A stretch of DNA of 64,000 nucleotides, from positions 4,246,616-4,310,615 of the forward strand of contig CM055896.1 in the NCBI GenBank assembly GCA_029582155.1, given 5' to 3'. Below are positions 51,501 to 63,500 of this stretch, piece after piece (the first letter of the stretch is position 1; each line of letters starts with the position of its first letter). The position numbers and the translations under genes were made by a program. This stretch comes from Panopea generosa (lineage: Eukaryota; Mollusca; Bivalvia; Adapedonta; Hiatellidae). The notes under the pieces were generated by a model. The model was not told where the DNA came from. It made no database searches and was given only the letters and a program-made list of their open reading frames with translations.

Positions 51501-54500
51501 TCCAATTCTCTTTTGTGAATAGTTTAATTTTCCATCTGACATACTCTGTAATCTGATATTAACTGTGTTTGGTCTGTTTATTTGTGCAGGTACGACATCT
51601 GGAGGATTTGAGAATACGCCCCTGGCAAGGTCTACATTCAGCAGGACAAGGTTCAAACAGAGTAAGTCAATTAGTCTTACAGCTGTTGTCATCTTTTATG
51701 TGCTTGTTTTTTATTTAAGCTTATTTATTTTACCTTGATTGTCAAACAAGTTTTTACAAATTACGCTTGGTGTCTTCCTTGGTAGAACCTGTACTAAGAT
51801 GGAATAAATGTATACCTTCTTCCTTGGTAGAACCTGTACTAAGATGGAATAAATGTATACCTTCTTCCTTGGTAGAACCTGTTCTAAGATGGAATAAATG
51901 TATACCTTCTTCCTTGGTAGAACCTGTTTTAAGATGGAATAAATGTATACTTTCTTCCTTGGTAGAACCTGTACTAAGATGGAATAAATGTATACCTTCT
52001 TCCTTGGTAGAACCTGTTTTAAGATAGAATAAATGTATACCTTCTTCCTTGGTAGAACCTGTTCTAAGATGGAATAAATGTATACCTTCTTCCTTGGTAG
52101 AACCTGTTCTAAGATGGAATAAATGTATACCTTCTTCCTTGGTAGAACCTGTTCTAAGATGGAATAAATGTATACCTTCTTCCTTGGTAGAACCTGTACT
52201 AAGATGGAATAAATGTATACCTTCTTCCTTGGTCGAACCTGCACTTAGATGGAATAAATGTATACCTTCTTCCTTGGTAGAACCTGTACTTAGATGGAAT
52301 AAATGTATACCTTCTTCCTTGGTAGAACCTGAATGTATACCTTCTGCAACTGAATATATTATCTTCTTTCTTGAGGTAAATCATGAACATGTGATATCTT
52401 GTTGATTGCTGACTGGGTTTCCGCCCTTTGCTTTTTTAGGAATTAAAAATCTTGTCTATGTTCCTTCGTTTGAACCAACACATGCATTTCAATGAAACCT
52501 GCTGTGAAGATCAGTATGAAATTATCGTCTTTGCTTTTCAGTGACCTTGCAGTTTTTCTTATAGCCCCAACAACAATCCTAAAACTCGCCAGTTTTGAAC
52601 ATTAAAAATATCATTTTAAGAAAATACACAAAATAGTAGAGAGCGGGGGAAGACATTGTCTTTCCACAAAAAAAACCCCAACACATTCTAGTTAATAATA
52701 AAAATTTATTGCACAAATTATGTGATATGTTGTACATACTTAATAGAAAACAAACATTGCTTACAGGTATCTACATTGGAGACAGCGTACCTCTCGTAGT
52801 GTTCGGTGTAGCCAAAATAGACAAGGTAAAGATATTGGCTGTTCTGAGTGGATTAAAACTGGAGGCGGAGTTGCGGAATGTCCACGCTAGTTGTACCATC
52901 AAGGAGAAGGTGAAGGGATTCCTACAGAGGAAGTCATCCGAGTCTTCAGTGACGGCTCACGTTGGTCATACCAAGATAGTGCTGCTGGAAGGACCCAGTC
53001 TCCAGTAAGTATTATTACGTCCCGGTCATTCGGAAAATGTTAAAGCAGCGTTAAGTACTACCACTGTTGTTCTGATTATTCTTGTGTCCGTCTATCAAAT
53101 TTGTTTGCAATGAATAGATACTGAAAGAGTCTTTGTATTTAATTGATATTTGGTGTTTAACTGTATAGCACTTATAAAATAAAAGTCAAGTTTGATAGTT
53201 ATTAACATCATTCAAATACTACAGAAGTTATATCTCCTCTTTGATTTAATCCACATTTCTAGTTTTAAGGCCATTTTCAACATATAACTTGTTATATATT
53301 GCATCATATTTTTTCTATTACCATGGCAACAAATTTACCATCTTTTCCAAAGCCAAAACCTTTCAAGAAAATACATGAAACTTTGTACACATGACAACCT
53401 TGTGGTAAGGTATTGGCTTTTTGTATGAGGGAGCTTTCATTTTCAATATTTTCTATTACCATGGAAACAAATATCCACAATTATGTAATTATCTGTTTCT
53501 GAACATACATTGTACATGTAGCCCCAAAACATAGTGACTTCATTTCACAAACACTTCCATATTTTGTTATACAAACAATGTATATTTTGCATTACCTTGG
53601 TTCCCATAGTTAAGCCTTTAAAACCTAATAAAAATGAGTGTCTGCACTGACCTGTTTGCAGTGCTGTTTTTATTTGATTTTTTGAAGAATGTGAAATTCA
53701 TTATGAATGTTTCTGTTCTGCAGGACTGTAGTAACAGTAAATGTAGCCAAGTCACAAGCCTTGCATACCACGGTGAAGCGTAGAGGGAAGGGACATAACT
53801 CTGCCCTGGTGTCTATAGGAGAGATAGAGGTAGATATACCTCAGCACCCAGTAGTGCTACATGGGATGTTGACAAGGGGGACAAACCAGCTGTCAAACAC
53901 CCTGCAGGAGTTTAGGAGGCCGATCACAAGAACCAGGTACTTATTGTTGTCTGATTAGTTTAAACTTACTGTAGTATGCTTAGTTCAAACTTACTCTAGT
54001 ATGGTTAACTTACTGTAGTAAATTTAAACTTATTGCTGTACCCTTAGTTTAAACTGAGTGTATTATGCTTAGTTTAATCTGAGTGTAGTATATTTAGCAT
54101 AAGTTGACAGTATCATGCTTAGTTTAAACACACTGTAGTGCACTTAATTTAAACTAATTGTAGTATGCTTAGTTTAAACCCAGTGTAGTATGCTTACTTT
54201 ATACTAACTATAGTATGCTTAACTTAAATAAATTAATAAACCCTTTGCTCCATAAGCATTTTCTTCGACTCTTCCAAATTGAAAGCATTAATTCACCACA
54301 TATCGGCAATGGGTGAATTATGTTTATATCAACTGACAGAGTGGAAAACAGTGCAGGAAGTGTTCAGATTGCTTGTTACGAGCAATCTGAACTCTTCCTG
54401 CACTGTTTTCATAGGCCTTCTTAGATTGGTGCGGGAAAACGGGTATCTATGGAGTAAAGGGTTAAAACAATAAACTATCACTTACTTTCACCATTTCTTT

Positions 54501-57500
54501 TTTGTAGTCGCAACATGGATATGGAATTTGGTACCATTGATTCTAGAGGATCAGGCAATGCTCCCTCACAGACGTCAACTCTGCCACGCTCCCAGAGGGT
54601 GTCTGACACTAAGAAATCTGTTACTCTTCACATACACCTGAAGGCAGTTTTACAAGGGATCACGATAGGAGCAGCTTTACTTCCATCATTGACAGCTCAA
54701 CACAAGGTAATCAATGTCAAACTGCAATTGTTGAATGACTAGAATTGTATGTGCAATTGTTTTATTAATTATTTACATGTATTCGCGGTTTTCATTATAT
54801 AAAGCCAGATTGATCATTTGATAAAGAGTTTTATTGTTAATTGTCACAATCAATGGTATAATAGATAAGAAGGCCAGATCTACCACATGATAAAGTGTTT
54901 TATTGTTAAATGTCATATAATTGTTAATTGTTTACAGACTGGACCAATCACAATCAATGGTATAACTGTAAAGAAGGCCAGATCTACCACATGATAAAGT
55001 GTTTTATTGTTAAATGTTATATAATTGTTAATTGTTTACAGACTGGACCAATCACCATCAATGGTATAACTGTAAAGAAGGCCAGATCTACCACATGATA
55101 AAGTGTTTTATTGTTAAATGTTATATAATTGTTAATTGTTTACAGACTGGACCAATCACCATCAATGGTATAACTGTAAAGAAGGCCAGATTTACCCTAG
55201 ACCTGCCTCATCACACTCTAAGCTTTCAGTCCAAGGTTTGTTTATTTAAGATATTGATCAGACCTGCAGTAGATTTTATACTAGTGATTTTTTTTGTCTG
55301 TACCTTCATGTCTTTCCTCTGTCAGTAGTTGTCAGGTACCCAACCCATATTTATTTTTAATAATATTCTAACAATATTTACTCTGTATTTGTCTGTTGTT
55401 TAGTAGAAGTGTGTTTGTGGTATTTGATATTTTTATAAAACCTATTCTTTTTACATTTTGGCTTGTGTATCCCCCCCTATTTATGTTAAGGTGATATAAT
55501 ATAGGAGACAAATGGTGTAAATGTATCCAGATGTTGAATCATCATTTTTTGAGTTTCTTTGGAGTGACAATTTTTGAGTTTCTTTGGAGTGAAGCTGGAT
55601 CAACCATTTATTTATGGATACTGACATTGGCTGATGGAGCTACATTTACTTGACTTGATTAATTATGTTGGAATTTTATTAGCAGTGTCTAATGGAACAA
55701 AATTTAGCTCTTCAAAGTTATGGTGGAAAAACAAAACAATGGCACTTAGATGAATATTTTATGTATTCCAACAATATGCTGACATTTACCGCTGATTGAA
55801 TCATCTTTAGGAATAACTGAACTTTACCCTTGTTAGCTGACGGGGCGGTAGTGTAGTGGAAAGAGCGTTGGCCTCTCAAGCCAGAAGTTGCGGGTTCAAA
55901 CCCAGCTTGATTGGATGCCTCTAAAAATAAAACACTCAGTACTGGTTCTACCAGGAAGTTGACAACACTCAGTACTGGTTCTACCAGGAAGCTGACAACA
56001 CTCAGTACTGGTTCTACCAGGAAGTTGACAACACTCAGTACTGGTTCTACCAGGAAGCTGACAACACTCAGTACTGGTTCTACCAGGAAGCTGACAACAC
56101 TCAGTACTGGTTCTACCATGAAGCTGACAACACTCAGTACTGGTTCTACCATGAAGCTGACAACACTCAGTACTGGTTCTACCAGGAAGCTGACAACACT
56201 CAGTACTGGTTCTACCAGGAAGCTGACAACACTCAGTACTGGTTCTACCAGGAAGCTGACAACACTCAGTACTGGTTCTACCAGGAAGCTGACAACACTC
56301 AGTACTGGTTCTACCAGGAAGTTGACAACACTCAGTACTGGTTCTACCAGGAAGCTGACAACACTCAGTACTGGTTCTACCATGAAGCGGACACGAGAGC
56401 TGTTCATACAAATTCTGAGCTTTCATTGCAATCAAACAAAAATAAATAAGTGTAACTAACATTCAAATATTTTATTACTATTCTGGTAGTCAACATTTTA
56501 ACTGTTTTTAAGGTGATTAATACAGTTTGGTAAACATTTAACTGTTTTAAGGTGGTTGATGTTTGGTTCACATTTAACTGTTTTTTAGGCGGTTGCAGTT
56601 ATTTAACATTTAACTGTTTTAAGGTAGTTGCAGTTTGGTAAACATTTAACTGTTTTAAGGTGGTTGCTGTTTGGTTAACAATTGACTTTTATTAAGGAGA
56701 TTGCAGTTTGGTTAACATTAAACTGTTTTAAGGTGGTTGCAGTTTGGTAAACATTTAACTGTTTTAAGGTGGTTGCAGTTTTGGGAAACATTTAACTGTT
56801 TTAAGGTGGTTGCAGTTTGGTAATCATTCAACTGTTTTAAGGTTGTTGAAGTTTGGTTAATATTTAACTGTTTTAAGGTGGTTGCAGTTTGGTTAACATT
56901 TAACTGTTTTAAGGTGGTTGCAGTTTGGTAATCATTCAACTGTTTTAAGGTTGTTGAAGTATGGTTAATATTTAACTGTTTTAAGCTAGTTGCAGTTTGG
57001 TTAATATTTAACTATTTTTAAGGTATTGCAATTTGGTTAACATTTAACTGTTTTCAGGCGGTTGCAGTTTGGTAAACATTTAACTGTTTTAAGGTAGTTG
57101 CAGTTTTGTGAACATTTAACTGTTTTTAAAAGGGTTGCTGTTTGGTCAATATTTAACTGTTTTTTTTTAGGTGGTTGCAGTTTGGCTAATATTCAACTGT
57201 TTTAAGGCAGTTGCATTTTGGTAAACATTTAAATGTTTTAAGGTGGTTGTAGTTTGGTGTACATTTAATTGTTTTTAAAGGGTTGCTGTTTGGTCAATAT
57301 CTTACTGTTTTTTAGGTGGTTGCATTTTTGTTAATATTCAACTGTTTTATGGCAGTTGCATTTTGGTAAACATTTAACTGTTTTAAGGTAGTTGCAGTTT
57401 GTTGAATATTTAACTATTTTTAAGGTGGTTGCCGTTTGGTTAACATTTAACTGTTTTAAGATGGTTGCAGTTTGGTAAACATTTAACTGTTTTTAACTTT

Positions 57501-60500
57501 GTTTTTGTTTGGTTAACATTTAACTGTTTTTTAAGGTGATTGTAGTTTGTCAATATTTAACTGTTTTTAAGATGATTGCAGTTTGGTTAACATTTAACTG
57601 GTTTTAAGGTGATTGCAGTTTTGTTAACATTTAATTGGTTTTAATGTCATTGCAGTTTACATTTAGCTGTTTTTAAGGTGATTGCAGTTTTGACACTATT
57701 TAACAAAATTAAGATAGTTGCTGTTTAATTTTATAAGTGAGATTTTTTAACAGAATTCTGACAATGATTCATATGTTGTGATGTGCATAAGTAGGACCAG
57801 GATTTCATTGTAAGCCTACTAAAAGTAATTTTGTTGTCTATATCTATGTATAAATGTTATTATGTTTGCATGATTGAGCCATGGATTCTACTATCTAGTA
57901 CAAGGCCACAAGCATCAGTTCTTATTAATTATTGGTTGAGAGTGCAAACCTTCCTGTTTACATTTTTTTGTATTAATTAAATATTCAGACTTTTTGTCTC
58001 AGAATATAGTTTGAACGAGTTTGAAGATTTTATGATATATTTTACAAATTGTTGATAGTCGAAAAGGCACAAAATTCAACCCTTCTAATATGAATACCTT
58101 TCATTATATAGAATGTAACTTTTTTTATCAACAAAGGTTTTTTTACGTAGAAAAACAGGTTTCTTTGTATTGAAATCTTTATAAAATGAGGTTAGTATAT
58201 GCTTTGAAATATAAAAGATTCAAACATATTAATAAAATTACATTATTTTAAAATTAAGAACTAGAAAACTTTAATGAAAGGTTAGTGCTTGCGGCTTTTC
58301 TGATAGATTTTACGTATCTCACGGCCTTCTATTGTATGACTAGCTCATCTGAGCAAAGCTCAAGGTGACCTGTTTTGATCATCCTCTGTCCGTCTGTCTG
58401 TAAACCTTAAGTTAATGTGCACACTTGTTGTGCAACTTTTTTCGGATCTTCACCAAACCTGCACTGTGCATGTAGTTATATAACTATAATATCTCGAAAA
58501 AGTTCTTTCACTTGCCAAATAGACAATGTCTGAGTAATGGCCCTTGAATTGTCACTTATGCACCTGTTTTTATCATTGGATTTTCATCAAACTTACTCAG
58601 TACCGGTAGTTATATTACCATAATATCTCGGATAAATTCTTGAACTGGCTAATTGTGTAATTAATGTCAGTTATGGCCCTTGAATTGTCACTGAATTCAC
58701 AATTGAATCTAATTTTGCCAGTTCAATATCTTGTTTGTGACTTTATGGTGATATAGCTGCTGTCCAATAATAAATACAAATGGTAGAGTGACAATTCAAG
58801 GACTACAACTCTGGCAATAATTATACATTTAGCCAGTTTACAAATTCAAAGTCACGTCCAAGATATTGAAGTGGCCAAATCAGGAAATAAATATGGAGTT
58901 ATATGCAGAGTTATGTCCCTTGAATTATAAAAAGATTGCTGTATTTGGCATTCTACTATGCAACTGGTGAGCAATTTAGAGCCATTATGGTCCTATTGTT
59001 ATTGCATCCCATGTATTGGACCCACTTTAGGCACTAACATAATGTTGTATATTTGACAGTCAGAGATGTGGGAACAGGTACATGTATAAAATACAGCAGC
59101 CACTGTCTTAAGTCATAAATATTATAAGTTTGTATGCACATAAATGTTCTCTTATTCTTTTTCTGCTAATTTAAACACTTGTTTTAAGAAATCTTGAACT
59201 TGGGACAAAAACTAAATCCTTTCAACTTGCGGGGCTTATTGGTTGCCATGTCTGTTACGGACAATGTCAGTTATGGACTATGTCTGTTGTGGACCATGTC
59301 TGTTATGAACCATGTCTGTTATGGACCATATTTGTTATGGAATATGATAATTACCTGGAATCATATCTATTCAGCTTCATTGAGCATTAATTATTGCATG
59401 TCATTTTTCCTTGGGAATGAAACTTATACAATCTTATACAGTGAATAGAGACATAAACAGACTGCACTCTACATTAAAGTTTACTTTCTTGGTATAAAAA
59501 ATATTAGTATCAAAATAGGACTAGGAATGTTATAATAAAAGAAAGGTCAGGTAGCTTGATTCTTACTTTCTCATGTGGCAACTTTTTTTTGCTTTTGGTT
59601 GATTCTCTTTGGTCTGTACTTTTCGTTAAAAATATGTCATAAAAGAGGATACAGTTTGTTTTGTGGATTGGATGGGACGGAGAATTTTAGTATGGTATGG
59701 TATGGTAAAATATTTGTGGTAATGAGGGGGAAAAGATCATTTTAATTAGTTTGAAAAGAAAATGAAATATAGTAAGTTAATTGAACAGAATGAAAATGCA
59801 TTTAATAGTTAAATAAAATGAAAATTATATCCGTTAAGCAGACAATAAACCAGTGTATAATCTATTTTTTTTTTTATAATTTCACTGTTGAAAATAAAGT
59901 GTTATAAATTGTGATTTAAAAATTGTTCACTCATAAAATAAAATAAAAATTGTTGAAATATCAGTTAAATTCATATGTTTCAAATTTTATACAAAATTGT
60001 AGGCATGCATGTCTCTTGGGCACATTTCTAAATGATTCATGTCTCCTAAGATGGCATTATCAACAGCATTTATAAAAAAAATTCTATCCATCCATGCAAA
60101 ATTTAATCAGACCATATGACTTTGCTTACAGGAGAGATACTATAGTATGCCTAACAAAAGTCTCAACTACACTTAAGAATCTTTTTTCGGCAACCAGAGT
60201 GAATATAATTGCTTAGATCAATATTTCATAACTATAATTTTATCACATAATTTAATTAGGGTAATAAACTACATGTAATATGTTCTTCTCTCATTCATGG
60301 TAAAAAACTACATGTAATAAGTTATTCTCTCATTCATGGTGATAAACTGCATGATTTACTCTCTCTCATGGCAATACAATACAAAGTAATAGTATCACTC
60401 ATGGAAATAAACTACATTTAATATGTTTATCTCTCAATTATGATAATAAAATATATGTTATATGTTCTTCTCTTGTGGTAATACACTTCATGTAATAAGC

Positions 60501-63500
60501 TCTTCTCTGACTCATGGTAATACACTTTGTGTAAAATGTTCTCCTCTGACTCATGGTAATACACTTTGTGTAAAGTGTTCTTCTCTCATTCATGTTAATA
60601 AACAAAATACAATAATGCTCTTCTCTTACTCATGGTAATACGCTTCATGTAATAAATTATGTTCTTCTCTCACTTATGGTAATAAACTATATGCAATATG
60701 TTATTCTCTCACTCATGGTAATAAACTATATGTAATATGTTCTTTTCTCACTTAGGTAATAAACTATATGTTCTTCTCTCATTCATGGTAATAAACTACA
60801 TGCAATATGTTCTTGTCTTACACATGGTTGTAAGCTACATGTAATATGTTCTTCTCTCACTCATGGTAATACCCTTCATGTAATGTGTTCTTCTCTCACT
60901 CATGGTAGTAAACTACATGTAATATGTTCTTCTCTCAGTCATGGTTTAAAAACTACATGTAATATGTTCTTCTCTCACTCATGGCAATACACTTCATGTA
61001 ATATGTTCTTCTCTCACTCATGGTAATAAACTACATGTAATATATTTTTTCTCTCACTTGTGGTAAAAAACTACATGTAATATGTTCTTCTACCACTCAT
61101 GGTAATAAACTACATGTAATGTGCTTCTTATCTCACTCATGATAATACACTTTGTGTAACTTGTTCTTCTCTCACTCATAATAATAAACAATATGCAGTA
61201 TGTTTTTCTCTCACTCATGGTAATACACTTCATGTAATATGTTCTTCTCTCACTCATGGTTATACACTTCATGTAATATGTTCTTCTCTCGCTCTTGGTT
61301 ATACACTACATGTAATATGTTCTTCTCTCACTCATGGTATTTAACTACATGTAACGTGTTCTTCTCTCACTCATGGTATTAAACTACATGTAATATGTTC
61401 TTCTCTAACTCATGGTATTAAACTACATGTAATATGTTCTTCTCTAACTCATGGTATTAAACTACATGCAATGTGTTCTTCTCTAACTCATGGTAATAAA
61501 CTACATGTAATATATTTCTTCTTCTCTCAATCTTGTATTATGTTGGCCACCTTATCATCTTAGACACATGCATGCATGTTTTTATTGTTTGAAATGTGCA
61601 CTACTCTTCAGCTCCTTGTATTGTTTGTAATTGTACATGTAATGTACATGCTGTTTCCATGTATGTTCAAATTGTCTTGCATCCATCTTCTAATTTTGAT
61701 GCCTTACATAAATATTTTCTTATAAGTTAACCTGTAAATTTAAAATGTAGTTGATATTTAAGTATATAATATACTATATAAACTTGGATTTCTATTCATT
61801 TAAATGTTTTAACTGTTTGTAAAAGTCAACATGTACATTCCTTTTATTTGTAATTTAAAACTTTATGATTTTTGTAACTGCAGTAGAATTTCGATGCCTC
61901 AAACACAACGGGACTGGACAAAATAGTTTGAGTAAAAAGAGTTGTTTGAGCCAAATATTGTTCAAATCATATCATACATATACATGGATATACATTGAAA
62001 TAGGAATTCAGCAGGCACCAGATAAGTGGTTTGAGCCAAAAATGGTGTCCCTGTCATCCGTGTTCGAGCCAACGAAGTTTTACTGTATTTCTTATTTTTT
62101 ATTCTGTAGTGTTTACATTTTGATTTAGCATATAAAGAAAATAATAAATGTTTGTCCATTCAAACAAAAATATCGACTGTGTAACTAAATTTGATTAAAA
62201 TTCCCCCAAAAATAACAAAGTTTTAACTAAAGATCACATACATCTACATTTCTTGCTCAGGAGTTTCGTTTAATATGAATCTAAAGGGGTAGAAGTCGTA
62301 ATAATCGATTACTTACTGCTTTTTATTTTTGTTATTTTTTACATCAGTAAGTTTAAATACATAACCTGTAGAAATATGGTAATATTAATGCCCTGGAGTG
62401 CTTCTCCATGACCGAATGGTCTAGGGTACTGTCTCATGATGACTTACTTGTCAGCACTAGTTGGTTTGATCCTCTGCCATGGCTATGTGTGGTGTCCTTA
62501 AGAAAGACACTTTATCCACATATGCTCAGTACTGGTTCTACCCAGGAAGACATCAAGCGTGATTTGTCTAAGTTATAATGACTTATTTCACAATCAATGT
62601 AAAATAAATAAGTTTAAAACATAATAAGAATCTTGTCACTGTTGAAGGTAGTTATTGTAAGAAGTCTGTAAACCATGGTATTTCTACTAAATATTTCAGG
62701 TTAAGACCCTCGAGACGTCCATTCCTTCCTCAGCCAGTATAGACCTTCCGCCTATACACGTATATGCAGACTACAGACATTATAGTGCCAATGCTCCTGT
62801 GTCCGAGACCCTGACTGAGGGACTTATGTTAAAGGTAATGTAACATATTCAATGGTTGACTATAGGCTTTATAGTGTAAAATTTAATCTATTTTTAGCTC
62901 ATCTTTTTTTTTAGAGAAAAAATGAAGAGCTATTATCCCTGGTGTTATCGTTATCTTCGGCATCTGGTTAAAGTTTTATTTTACCTCAGCTTTTTGTCTG
63001 TTTCAGAGCAAACTACTTATGTTCTTCTTATATTATAGTGACTGAACTTCATAAACATATTTATATATGCTATGCAAACAATGCATTCCAGTTAGTTACC
63101 TAAATGTTCATATTTTAGGCTCTAAAATCTTGTGTTTTGTTTATCTGGGAATTTTTTTTCTAATCTTTTTTAATTTTTTCAGCAATAATATTGATTCTGT
63201 AAACTAACCAGCATTATGTTGAAAAAGTTCACTTCACTGAAATTGAATACATGTACCATGTATTTTTCAAATGTTCGAAGTAAAGTCATATTAGAGAAAC
63301 ATATTTGTATAATTGGTATATGGGACATTTACAACATACAGATTCTTACCAATTACAGTAGAACTTCATAGAGTGCAAACCCGACGGGACTGGACAAAAT
63401 AGTTAGAGTTGAGGCTTGTTTGAGCCAAGTATAGTTCAACATCAAAATAGGGATTTGGCCAGGACTAGATAAATTGTTTGAGATATATGCGGTGTTCCAG

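Noticed and set aside
51711..52405. Long repetitive open frames on both strands
   Set aside because: Produced by the 45-bp minisatellite inside intron 31. No start context or conserved protein.
55849..55912. tRNA-like sequence with boxes A and B
   Set aside because: It is the head of a family-C SINE. A correct cloverleaf and discriminator end are not evident. The same applies to the heads at 26430, 32596 and 36212.
55718..56462. Three overlapping open frames of 182-229 residues
   Set aside because: Produced by the 33-bp SINE-derived minisatellite in intron 35.
60259..61532. Regular 39-bp repeats considered as a CRISPR array
   Set aside because: Head-to-tail minisatellite without unique spacers, in an animal intron.
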